A DNA stretch of 64,000 nucleotides from Akebia trifoliata. Lineage: Eukaryota; Streptophyta; Magnoliopsida; Ranunculales; Lardizabalaceae. Location: positions 27,771,021-27,835,020 of the forward strand of contig CM030718.1 of assembly GCA_017979445.1 (NCBI GenBank), written 5' to 3'. Position numbers and translations under genes: made by a program. Shown here piece by piece: positions 45,459-57,700 of this stretch; position 1 is the first letter of the stretch, and each line of letters starts with the position of its first letter. Below the pieces are notes generated by a model. It worked only from the letters and a program-made list of their open reading frames with translations, made no database searches and was not told where the DNA came from.

Positions 45459-46898
45459 TAAAACCATACTAAAAAACCAACTCTCCAAAAGTCGAGAGAT
45501 TTGGAGAGAAACTGTTTCAAAATATTTTATGATTCCAACTGTGCTTCTAATCTCTTTCAAGACATTTAAAATTCCAAAGTTATCCCCATTTCTCTCCTGT
45601 CAAGCCAAACATGGTGAGAGAAACTTTCTCTTCTCTCAATCCAAACCAAACTAAAAGTTGGAAAAATAAATTAAAAAATGCAAGGCTTTTGTACTTTTCA
45701 TCTCTTTAAAATTATTTGTATTTCAAACTACTACGAAATACCACATATCACATGTACATACAGTTGGATTGAAAGTGAAGCTTTTAGGACAAAATTTCCT
45801 TGATTGTAACAGTAACCTAATAATGTGTTAAAATCAAGAACTATAACCTTAACACTACAGCTAGCGCATCGTTTTCTTCTTAAATTCTTGCATTAGTTGA
45901 TGGGTTTGAGAATGAGAGTTGAAAACCACAACAGTAGAGATTAGACCATAAACCATATTTTTGATTCAGCCGAATCATAATGAGATGGAGACTTTAAGAT
46001 AGTATTTCGTTATCGAGAACAAGATATGCTTATGGGGAAGTTGACAACACAATCCAAATAGATTATATATTAATAAAAATTAAAAAGGGATTAAGAGAAG
46101 AATATGATCGATTTGAATAAGAATTCATCGAGAAAATTTTATTAATAATCAATTTGTTAATATTTGACTACTATCATAGTATTTTTATTTATAAAAAAAA
46201 TTATAAAATCTTGATACCATATTCTAATAAACTTTTATTTCTAAAGATAATAATGTATAACCACACTACAGTCATAAATAAAAAAACACATTTTTATTAT
46301 AACTAGAAATACAATAATTAAAATTACTAAAATAAAGGAGTTTTTTTTTTTTTTGTTGAAAAACTTAGATATGGGACCATATTAATTGAAGAAAATGATT
46401 TATTTTATGAAGTTGTAAAGAAATTTACACTAGCGATTGAAGAGAATATTGTTATAGTGAATTTTCATATTATTGTAAATAATAATTTTAATAAAATTAT
46501 TTAAATAAACTTGGGTGGAAAGATATCGACAAGAACTTGTTGCAAAACCAACATATGGTCTGAAAACATGATCTTGAGACAAGTTTTTTAAATATATGAT
46601 CAAGCTTAAAAATGTGTGTTTAAAATTATCTAGATACTCTTAAAAAAATCTTTAAAAACACTGTTTTTCTTCAATAGGATCGGTACATTTTAAATTTGAG
46701 AGTTCAATGGACATCCAAATTTTAAGCCTTCTATTAGGAAGAGAAAATTTCGTTTATTTTTTTCCTTAAATATTTTTGAAACCTAATCTAAACAATAAAC
46801 CCTAAAGGATCTAAGGGTATTCTAGATAGTCTACATGACCCAAATGAAGACCTTAGTCCAATCTCTATAAAATTAAAGATAGTTGTAAAATATCCCAT
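45459..46898. other. Gene-free AT-rich stretch
   Basis: No gene, RNA or definable repeat seen. Very AT-rich from 46040 to 46520. Confidence 0.4.
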
Positions 46899-47116
46899 GA
46901 GTCGTGATAATAATGACTACCCCACGTGACCCACTCAATCGACTCTCCTGACGTGATAAGTTTGGGAGTTGCAGATATGTACGTCTCAAGATACACTTTT
47001 TTATGAGGAAGTGCAGTTGTGTATTCTCGAGGTATACAGATCTACGGCTTTCAAATTTGTCACGTCAGGAGAGTCGATTGAGTGTGCCACATGGGTAGTT
47101 AGAACATCACGATTCT
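46899..47116. mobile_element. Fold-back MITE family 1, copy D
   Basis: Exact 8-bp target duplication TATCCCAT at 46891-46898 and 47117-47124. The ends are GAGTCGTGATAATAATGACT and, reversed, AGAATCGTGATGTTCTAACT. The arms carry CCCCACGTGACCCACTCAAT and CCTGACGTGATAAG. The centre has AAGATACACTTTTTTATGAG, like copies A and B. Non-coding. Confidence 0.87.
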
Positions 47117-47124
47117 TATCCCAT

Positions 47125-48055
47125 TTCATCAAAATCTTTTAAAACCAATTTTTGTAAATCTCCTTAATTTTACTTTTCTCCTTAATAAAAAAGTTAAATT
47201 TACACAAAAGTCAACCATTCTTCAAAAATAGTGCAGTATTCTTCCTCCTTTTCTACCCATCTTTAATGCACAACTAAATCAGCCTACCTGTGGCAGTTTA
47301 CATTAAACCGGATGTATGACTTGGAAACCTCTATCAATTGTGTGTGTATACACATGTGCATGTGCGTTGTGTGTGTTAGAGAGAGAGACTAGCACACGGC
47401 TTCGAAAGATTAATATGCCAATTGGTCCACGAAAGAGATCTGATTGGTACACGACCGAAGATGTCAATGGCGAAAGAGAACAGATCGATAGAGAAAGAGC
47501 AATAAGGTGATCAATGCCTCGGACCAGAGGAGTTCGTACCTAAAGTAATTCGAGCTTGTTAGTTCACAATATTTTGAAAATAACATGTGCAGACATGTGA
47601 CTTGTGGTGGCGCGGATGACACGGATTTTGACACTCGGGGTGAGTCACCAGTCACCACCACAATCAGCAGGGCTGGTGCTGATCAAAATTTGACCATATT
47701 AGGCGTCACCGTGACGATGAAAATTAGTCCAAAATAGTGATATAAAAACGTGTTACTGATTCTGCAATCTATTAAGCATTCCCATAATCAAGAAGAAATC
47801 AACACTTTTAAGATCAAATGTAGTATGTGTGGATCAGTGGTTATCTTAATGTCAAAACATTACCGATGAAGTTCATCATCAGAAACTTCAAGGTAAATAT
47901 TTTGATTGTCATTGCAAATCAAAATTACTCTCCACAGATTGCAAAATCTGCAACAATATCGATAGCAAGATGTTATGATTCAAAAAAGAAAACAAAAAAC
48001 AAAAAAGAACTTCGGTACAAAATGAGCACCTTCAATATACCATAGCAGTAGTATT
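47125..48055. other. Gene-free stretch
   Basis: Short TG and GA runs near 47338-47388. No coding region is supported by family features or splicing. Nothing else recognised. Confidence 0.4.
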
Positions 48056-48180
48056 AAGAGAACTGCTATTGCCTCACCAACTTTTACTAATGCCACACCA
48101 ATACCTACGTAAATTACAAAGAATTGTACTTGGTTGGTGTGGCATTAATAAAAGTTGGTGTGGCAATAGTAACTTTCTAT
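48056..48180. mobile_element. Short MITE of the CACCAACTTTTACTTA family, copy 4
   Basis: The 125-bp element is a near-complete hairpin. CTATTGCCTCACCAACTTTT, then ACTAATGCCACACCAA, is mirrored by TTGGTGTGGCATTAATAAAA, then GTTGGTGTGGCAATAG. It is the shortest and cleanest copy here. Non-coding. Confidence 0.8.
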
Positions 48181-48713
48181 TATTTATGTCTGAAAACTTG
48201 ATCATCAGCCTCAGAGTTGCATCTTGTAAACTGAAAAGCTTTTTGGCAACTTTTAGCAAAAACTGGAGGATCTGTGTCCTGCCCCCATTCAAAATGAGTT
48301 CTTAGAAGACCAAAGTTCTGTTTATTTTTTTTTTCTTTCTTTTTTTTTTTTTTCAATTTTTGTTTATCATTCTAATTAAGCATCCAGACAGCTTCAGCAG
48401 GTTCTACCGAAAAAAGAAAAACAAGTATAATCCGTATGAGCTACAACGGGTGATCTTTATTAAAATAGCACAAGTGAATTGTTTCGGTCAGTATATAATA
48501 TGTTTGATCAAAGGGAGCAGGGAACGGAGTAAGGTATCTTGTTCCCTTCATCAAATGGACTGAAGGACCATTTTCAATCTAAAATATCCAACTAGAAGGA
48601 CCAATAACATGATAGATCAAGCTGAAATAAAAATGATTTCAGTAATTTAAGTGAAACTCCGGACAATGCCGAAGTGTCTCCATGAGCTCTTCTCTCACCC
48701 ATCATAAAATTTT

Positions 48714-51700
48714 TTACCGATTTGATCTCCTGTTGCGTATTTCATCTTCATTATCACGACGATGGGATGAAGAGTCTCTTTCGTATCTCGATCGTTTCTC
48801 CCCTCCCCAATAATCTCGTTCCTCTTTTGGATTTGGTTCTGACTCATGCCTTCCTCTCCTATCACGATCTTCTCTTGGATTTGGTTCAGATTCATGCCTT
48901 CGTGACTTGTCCGCCCTAATCCTACCATGATCTTCTCTTGGATTTGGTTCCGACTCATCCCTTCTTGACCTCTCCCTCTCTCTACTATCATGACCTCTCG
49001 GGTTTGTTTGAGACTCGAGCTTTCCTGACCTTTTCTCAGTTGCATGCCTGCCCCTATGATGTGGACCATCCTTCTCATACCTTTCTGACCATTTCTCAAT
49101 GCCATGCCTATCCTGATCTCTTGGATTCAGCTCATTACGCTTACGGTGGTTATTTCCATCCCTCTCATTATCCTCTGCTCTGGATATCCTCGTACTCTTA
49201 TCATCCAATCTAAACGTCGATACCCGTTCCCGATCTTGAGACTCTGGAACCTGATCCGAGGAGACATTGCGAGAGATTTTGCGGCCCTTTGATGGACCCT
49301 CAGACTTGTCGTGTTCCCATTTTGAATCGTCATCCTTGGGACCCCAACCAGTGTTTGCACATCTCTGGATTTGAAAATATAGATTATAGACCATGAACAA
49401 GCACCTTGTCAGAATCACATTTTTCAAGTTCCAACTGCCTAGTATAAATAAAATAAAGTAGACACAACCCATGATGCAGAAGAACTGAAGGAATGTTCCT
49501 CGGATTAGCAATTTTTTGTGTGCATATGCCTATGAATTGGTTGAAGAAACCAAAAAGGGGGTGAATGCAAAGCTAAAACGAGAGAGCCATAGCATATGGA
49601 TTGCAAGAAACTAAAGATCAATGTCCATGGCAGATGACAATTTCTTGGATCAAATAGATTGAGGATGTTACCCAAAACATTCGAACTGGGATAATGGGTT
49701 GGAGATGTACTCATGGAATGTTATGTAGCCATCACATCCCAATAACAATGAAGGAATTTTTTTTTACAAAACGACATTAAGACAGCTTAAGCTATAGAAG
49801 CTTTAAGCCTTGAATGATGGCGATGAAATATAAGAGATTTGACTGGAATTGTGTCGCCCTGCTTAATAAAGACCAATAATGGCAATGGCGACACATGTTG
49901 ATAGTAGGACATAGCTCTGATACCAAATTGAGGTGGAATGACCAAAAGTTATGATGCTGGCACATTCAAAAGAGACTATGGGTTAGATTTAAAAAATCTG
50001 GGGGGGAGGGGGCGGGGGGGTAGGAAATCGTGGTTTTAAGGATTAGAGAATTGAGTTCAGGATTAGGGTTCTAGGTGAGAGATTTTAAAACTATAGGGGT
50101 TGTACAATACATGTCATGGGACTGTTTTGGGGACAAATTAGGGCTGTATTAATTTGTGTTCCAAGGTTTTATTGGCTGGGTTTAGTTAAGACTTGAGAAG
50201 AGAGATGGAATCAAAGTAAAGGAATTATATAGTCTTATCTACTTGTATGCAGTCTCATCTCTAAAGATAACTTGCAAAATAAAAGTAAATTTTTCATTCA
50301 ATTTGATATCTTAAACCAAAATATTACCATGTAACGATACCACAAAAGGAAAAAATTATGTATCACAACTATAAAGACTATTGCATAACAGTACTAGTCA
50401 AAATGCAATAATTATGGGCTATTCTTCATTCTTTATAATTATAAAGACTATTGTGTAATGATACTACAAACGCGAGAGAAGAAAATACAACAAACTCACA
50501 TAATGTAAGACATACACCTCAGTTAAAATGCACAAAAAAATGTTTACACCTCCTCCCCTAAGAAGTAAGCTTTGCAACGACTCTTTGAGTGAGGCATGAA
50601 CCTTTGGGGGAAAAGAACCTTTCCTATGAGCCTCGTGGCTTTTTTATTTTCCCAAGAGCTTCATCTTGAGGCATGTGACGTGCTTCCAATGCCTTTAAGA
50701 ATATTGACTTTAATTCCTCTGCGTCTATGTCTTGCAAATGGGATAAGTGATCATGGATGAAGGTTAGATACCCAGTCATCTTAATGAGGTATTATTCTAG
50801 AGAGGGCACACACTCAATTCTCAAACTTGTATTGATCAATATCCATGGTGCAAGGGACTGCTAACTAATAAAAAGTCATGTGCGGTATTCTAGTTCATTT
50901 CAGTTGACAGAGGAGATCATCTATAATCTATATATAGTGGCATGATAGAATCTTACTTGTTCATTGTGCGAAAATTTGCATGTAGCGCCACGGTTACATT
51001 CACCTTTTTGGAAAGCTCGACATACACCCCGTGCCTCCCTTTTCTGCTGCTCTTTCTCTTCATCCTCCTCTTCTTTCTTTTTGTAGTTACTAACATGATC
51101 GACCCTTACAATCCTACCGAGAACACTAGCTCCATTCAAATTATCTGCTAGGAAATATCAAAACAAGTTATGTAACTAAGCAAGGACTTTTCCGGGGTTT
51201 CTTTTGTGGATTTTGCGTTTAGATGAGATAGTTTATGTAACTAGTAGTTTTGTTTCGGTGGTTTTGTCTTTTCCTTCATTTTTCTCTGTTTTTTTTTCCT
51301 TGGGGGGCATCTCAGCCTCCTTTGTATTCTCCTTTTTGATATTTATAACATCGTTATACTTATCAAAAATCAATATCAAAACAAGAGGCATTTTTTTATG
51401 TTCCAATCTTGTAAAAGAAAAGGTATCAGAAGAAAATTTTCACATTGTAATCAGTATATCCATATAGTTCCTATGAAGTTGGGAAAGATCCAAAAGATGA
51501 CCAACCTACAGCAAGATTTGTACTTCTCTGATCCTCATATGCAACAAATGCAAATCCTTTGGATTTACCAGTAGCTTTATCCCTAACAAGATTGACATCA
51601 ACAATCTCTCCATACCTGAAAATTACCCAGGGTCCAAAGAAAATATAGCCTCATTCTTGTAATGAAAAAGCAAATACAATTAAAACATGCATTACTTGAG

Positions 51701-54700
51701 AACGTGGAGTCCGGATAGAAAAATATATGGCTAAATACTATTTTTCAATCATTTTCTCTGCATAACACTTAATACTATAAAAAGTTATTTATGAAACAAA
51801 TCAATCCAACAACTTTCTTTGCACATATTACTATTTATAGTTAAATCTGTTTTTAAATGCTCCAATTATATTGCATGCCAACAACAACAAAGAAATAAAA
51901 GGGGAGAATAAGAAGAGAGAAAACGGGAAGAAAATAGAAGAAAAGCATAAAAATGTGTGAAGCATATGCCTTGGCCAAAAGGCATACACCTCAATTACAT
52001 CTCACATTATAGCAGTCACCTCCACAATATGTGTTTCGCTCCTGAAAAAGAGATTCCCAAAACAACCAAGATTTGAAAAACGAAAGAATAATATTCGGAA
52101 AACAGCCCACCATACGAGGATTATAGAAGGAAAAAAAAAATCTCTACATGTAATTGATAACTATTTTCTTTTGGCAAAGTACAATCATACTTCTTTTTTT
52201 ATGGATACACCCATGCACATTTCACCATTCTGGTCATGAAAATTTATCGTCGCATAAAACAAGGTAATTAAAACCTGAGATATGTTGGAATATTTCAAAA
52301 AAACAAATTTCGTAATAATTTATGAACTTGCTTCATAGTGATGGTCATCTCGACTATCGCTCAAATTATTATAAATAACTGCAGCTCACATCTTCCAAAA
52401 AACAGAAAAGGTATTTTATCTCCTTATCCTTCTTTTGTACATAGCCCTTTCATAAAAGGATTTTCTTCCCATCCATTAGTACAATTACTACATTTTTTTC
52501 TACAAAAAGATAATTATAATTGTGTCGAAATTTACTTGTTTAGGCATCAATAGGACCTGACTTGGACTACATGATCCCTAAGAAGGAGAGTGGATAAGTT
52601 CACAATTTGCATCAACGGGAACAAATGTAGAATTCAAATTCAAAACTTTGTAAGATCAAATAGCCGACTAACAAAAAAAAAAAACCTCATTTAGGCTCTT
52701 TGGGTGACCAATGTTCCGATCGGATACCATTCTACGAATGTTCAATTAAGAATGTCCAATAATAGCAAATTCATATAAGGGCCTGTTCGTTTGGGCTTTC
52801 AAAGCCAGCTTTTTGAGCTTTTTGAGCTTTTAAGCCTAAAAAGCCGATAAATGTATGTTCGTTTCGGCTTTTGTAGCTTCGATAAATTAAAAAAAAAGCT
52901 TAAAAATGGCTCTTTTTTAGAGTCTCTCCGTGCCGACTTCTTCGTTCGGCTTTTGCGCGAAGCTCGTTACCGAAAAACGGTAGACGTGCAATTACCGAAA
53001 TGCCCTCATCTTTAGTTAAATTTCCAAGCCATTTTTAACCTAAAGTCGAAAGAGAATCGAACCATTCTCTCTCAACTTTCGTCTCCTTCAACCCACCGAC
53101 TGTAACCCTTCTCGTTTCTCTCGCTTCTTCAACCCGATCAACTGTCAATCCTTCTCCCTTATCTCATCTGTCTCTAACGCTACAAGAATCGAGAAACATT
53201 TTTCGTTTCTCATCTTCTCCAGCAAGATCGACTGTCGACGATCGACTCCGTCAACTTTCATTATCGCAGAGGTCTCTTCCCTCTTTCTCTCATCTTTTTC
53301 TCAGAATCGAAAGCCCTAACAGTAGAGCACAAATCTCGGCTCATTACAGACCGCGATTAACCACCTCTTCGGTAACGGCAAATCGAGTCCTTTGCTTTCC
53401 GCCATTAACGACCAGCTAAGGTATCAAATTTTAATTTGTTTATTTATTTTTATTTTTTGATAATTTGTTCAATGGAGCTGACTTCGGATGAGTTCTGATT
53501 TTCCTGTACATCGACTTGATGAGTTTTTTTATTTCGGATTGTTACCGATTCCACCTAATTCAATGCTTAATTTATTTTTTTTTAATTTGTTTATTTGTTT
53601 TTTTTGATAATTTGTTTAATTTGTTTATTTTGGATGAGTTCTGATTTTGCTGTAAATCGACTTGATGAGTTATTTTTATTTCGGATGAGTTCTGATTTTG
53701 GAAACCATATAAAAATGTGAGGTAATCAATACTACCTAAAGATCCCAAACTCATATAAAATATCATCATCATCATTATTTGGGATTGGCTGCACGAATCT
53801 GTTCCTCCATTCAATTTTATCTGTTATAAATTTTCGAGTAGTTTAACGGTTCACAAACACTGTTGTGATCTCTTCGAGAGAAAATTTCTTATTTCTTGTT
53901 TCTTGAATTGGAAAGAAATCTAGGAATATAGGCGGTATTTATAGATTAAGAAATCTAGGGCCAATCATTGACGGATTCCTAGTCTATGTAAGATTTTATT
54001 TGATTTGACGTGTCCGTGTTGGACATTGAACACTCTCTAGAATCCAAATTTTGCTGTCTGTCTCGTTTAATATGAAAGAGTGGTCCTTTTCATCAAGATT
54101 TTGTATGTGTGTATACATCAAAATATATATATATATTACATGATTTTGTAATGCCAAATACAAATATTACATTGTGGCAGACTCTTTGGTTATTTATCAC
54201 AGACTTTTAAGTGATGTTTTGCTCACAAAATTTATCGTCACAGTGGTTGTAGATCTCTAGCACATGCCACCTATCGCATACACCCAAGTCCATTGAACAC
54301 CACGTTGAAGGAATATAACAATACAACCCACTTGTATTCGTGGTTTTTGAATGATATCTCCAATTTACAAAACTATCCTTGTCAGTTACAAAACTACCAC
54401 TGTTATTAGGGGTGCACACGGTTCGGGTTGGGGGATATATTAGAACTGAAACGAACTTGATGGGTACTATAAGTCTTGAACCAAAACCAAACTGAATATA
54501 GCTTAGAACCGAACAAATCCAAATCACTCTTAGTTTGGTTTGATTCAGTTCTGGGGTATTGTGGACATATTAAATTTTATATGAATGTGCATCGAATTTG
54601 ATGCATTATATCAGACCTAACAAGTTTTCACTATCTTGTTTTATTAAATAATTGAAAAAGAAGACAAAGTGGAACACTTAATTCATTCTTTTATGTTTCG

Positions 54701-57700
54701 ATAGTCACTAAAATGTATTAAATTTATAAGTCAAAGTAAAACTTTAGTTAAGGAAATAGGTAATCAACCCATTAAGACAGGTTCCAATAATAGTCGATAA
54801 TGAGTAGAAGGATCAAAATGAGCGATCATGGGACCAATCTGAGCTTCTCCTACACAAACAACTCACACCCAATTCAACAAATTTATCTACTAATTTAACT
54901 AAATGAATGAGTTAAATCTATTGTGGTAAAAACAGTTTATAACTTTACCATGTCAAGGCGTGTAGGAAGACTGTGTGCATTCATCATTATTCTTTCAAGA
55001 AGGGATATTATCAACAGAATTTGTAAAGTGTAATGATTTTCTGATGCCACACGTTCACACACATCCCAATCACAGAACCATATATCATTTGCCTTGGTGA
55101 CATTGTTAGGAAATTATTTCCAAATAACTTATGCCAAATTTTAAAATTTGTGATTGAGTTTATTTTGTAAGTTGAATTTTGGTGACATTGGTTGATATTT
55201 TATTTGATTGTTAAATTATAAGTTGATTTTGATTTAGGATTGAGTGAATGGTTTGATAAATTGTATGTTAGGTGTTTGTAAAATTACCAAACTTAATTAT
55301 TTGTTTATGATAATTATTTGTTTGCTTATGATTCTTATAGTTGTTACTTATATTTTATTACGTTTTTCATTCTTTATTCTTATCCATTACTTTTCATTTT
55401 TTTAAATGAATAATCAAATTATCAGATGCCAAGACAAAAAGTAACAGAACCAAAAGAAACAGAGTCAAAAATTGATTCTGCAAGATGGACACCCTATCTT
55501 CATAAGATTTGGGTTGATATCTGTGTGGAATTAGTTAAGAAGGGAAAAAGACCCGGTACTTCATTGAACGTATCAGGGTATTCATCTCTAATGAAGCAAT
55601 TTCAAACAACGACGGGGCTTAGTTACACTAAGAAGCAACATAAGAATCATTGGGATAAAACAAAAGGTACTTGGGCTAGATGGATTAAATTAAAAGCATG
55701 TTCTGGAGTGGGTTATGATGCTGTTAACAATAAGGTATTGGCGAGCGATGAATGGTGGAACTCTTGGTTGGAGGTAATTTTCGATTAGATTACCAAATAG
55801 GAATATCACGTTTACCAATTCAATTTTATAAAACAAGTTTATTTATTTTGTAGAAAAATAAAACTGATGCACAATGGCGTTATGATGGACTAGAACATGT
55901 TGAAGAGTTGGATATACTGTTTGGAGGGACTTATGCTACTGGAGAGTATGTTGCGAGCTCTTGTAATCCTGGTGTGCGTCCATCTACTGAGTCATCTAGA
56001 GCAGTTGAGCACGAGCTTCAGGATGATGACGATGATGATGATGATGCGTTTGTTCAAGAAACGCAACCACCAGAGTCCCAACCACCTGTCGATGTTAGTC
56101 CTGATGTTGATAGTGATGGTATCCCTCCATTTATTGCACCATCGCGTATGAAATCTAAAAGTAACATAGATTTCCAACATTCCAAACGACAGAAAATGAC
56201 GAATGCAGTTATGTTGGGACGACAAATTGAGCGTTTGGTTGAAGCAGTTTCATCTAGGACGAGTGCGAGTAGTGCAACACCCCCACCACCTACACAATCT
56301 GGTAGCATTAAGGAGTGCATTGATTTGTTGGATGCAACAACAGAAATCATTCCTAATAGTGATCGTTATCGGTTTGCACTAAAATTATTCAGTATGAAGA
56401 AGGAGTACAGGCAAATTTGGTGCACGCTGAAAACAAATGAACTCCGTATCGGGTGGTTGGATGGCGAAATGGAGGATGCTCGAGTTCATCATTCTAGATA
56501 GTGTGTGATTTTAATATGTTTTTTGTGGTTTTAATATGTTTTTTGTATTGCCATCTTTCATTGGTGGTTATGACTATATGCCACCCCTATGGTGGTATGA
56601 CAATGCTTGTCTATTTTTTTATGTTTTTTTTGGATTATGTAATATGTTCATTAGGTGGTGAATGCTATTGACAATGTCCATTATGTAGTAAATGTTAAAT
56701 ATGCTTATTTTATTATCTATATTATTTGAATGTTATAGTTTTAAATGAATAATTTGTGCTTATGTACTTATACAGACTTATGGATTCCGATGATGATATT
56801 TCCACCCATGATGGTACGTCAACCGACGATGATATGTCCAATAATGATGAAGTTAATGACGTGAATGTCGTAGATGATGATTTGTCATTAGATATTTTGG
56901 TAACATGTGCCACTGTTGCGATACATCAATATGTTGACACCTTTATTTATAGAGAACCACATAGGAATTCTTGTTATACTGGAGCAGATTATGTGCGTGA
57001 CATCATTGATGGACTTGGTAACACATGCAATGATTTATTTAGGATGGAACGGCATGTTTTCCTAAATTTGTGTGACATATTAGAAGGGAGGGGTTTGATA
57101 AAAGACGAAAAGATGATCTCGATCCAAGAACAAGTTGCAATGTTTGTCTATACCGTGGGTCACAATGAAAGGCATAGGGTACTGAGGGCTACTTTTAAGC
57201 ATTCATTGGATACTATTAACAAATATTTTCATGTAGTTCTTAGAGCCTTAATTGAAATTTCAAAATTTTTGATCGTTCCTCCTAATCTCAACGAAGTCCC
57301 TATGCATATACGAACCAATGAAAGATATTGGCCATATTTTAAGGTATTTTCTCAATGATTTCTTTTATTTATCATTATTTATAATAACGTCAAATATAAT
57401 TATTTATATTTGAATTATGTAAATATAAGGACTGTGTTGGGGCGATCGATGGGACTCACATCAGTGCACATATCCCATTCATGCATCAAAATAGATTTCG
57501 AGGACACAAAGGCATAACACAAAATGTTATGGCCACTTGTGCTTTTGATATGACATTTACACATGTCGTAGCTGGATGGGAAGGATCAGCTAATGATTCT
57601 CGCGTGTTCTTCGATACTATTACGAAGCCATCATTACAATTTCCACATCCTCCTCCAGGTTAGTTTTTTTTAAATAAAGATAAAATACAATATTGAAAAT

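Noticed and set aside
48695..49360. Long plus- and minus-strand frames overlapping the splicing-factor exon 4 in other frames
   Set aside because: They are shadows of the Arg/Asp/Glu-rich coding exon on the minus strand; only the frame joined to the RRM and CCCH exons has family features.
54417..54560. Possible complete hAT-like element inside the Harbinger element
   Set aside because: The left end TAGGGGTGCACACGG looks right, but I found no matching right end or 8-bp duplication, so I did not list it as an element.
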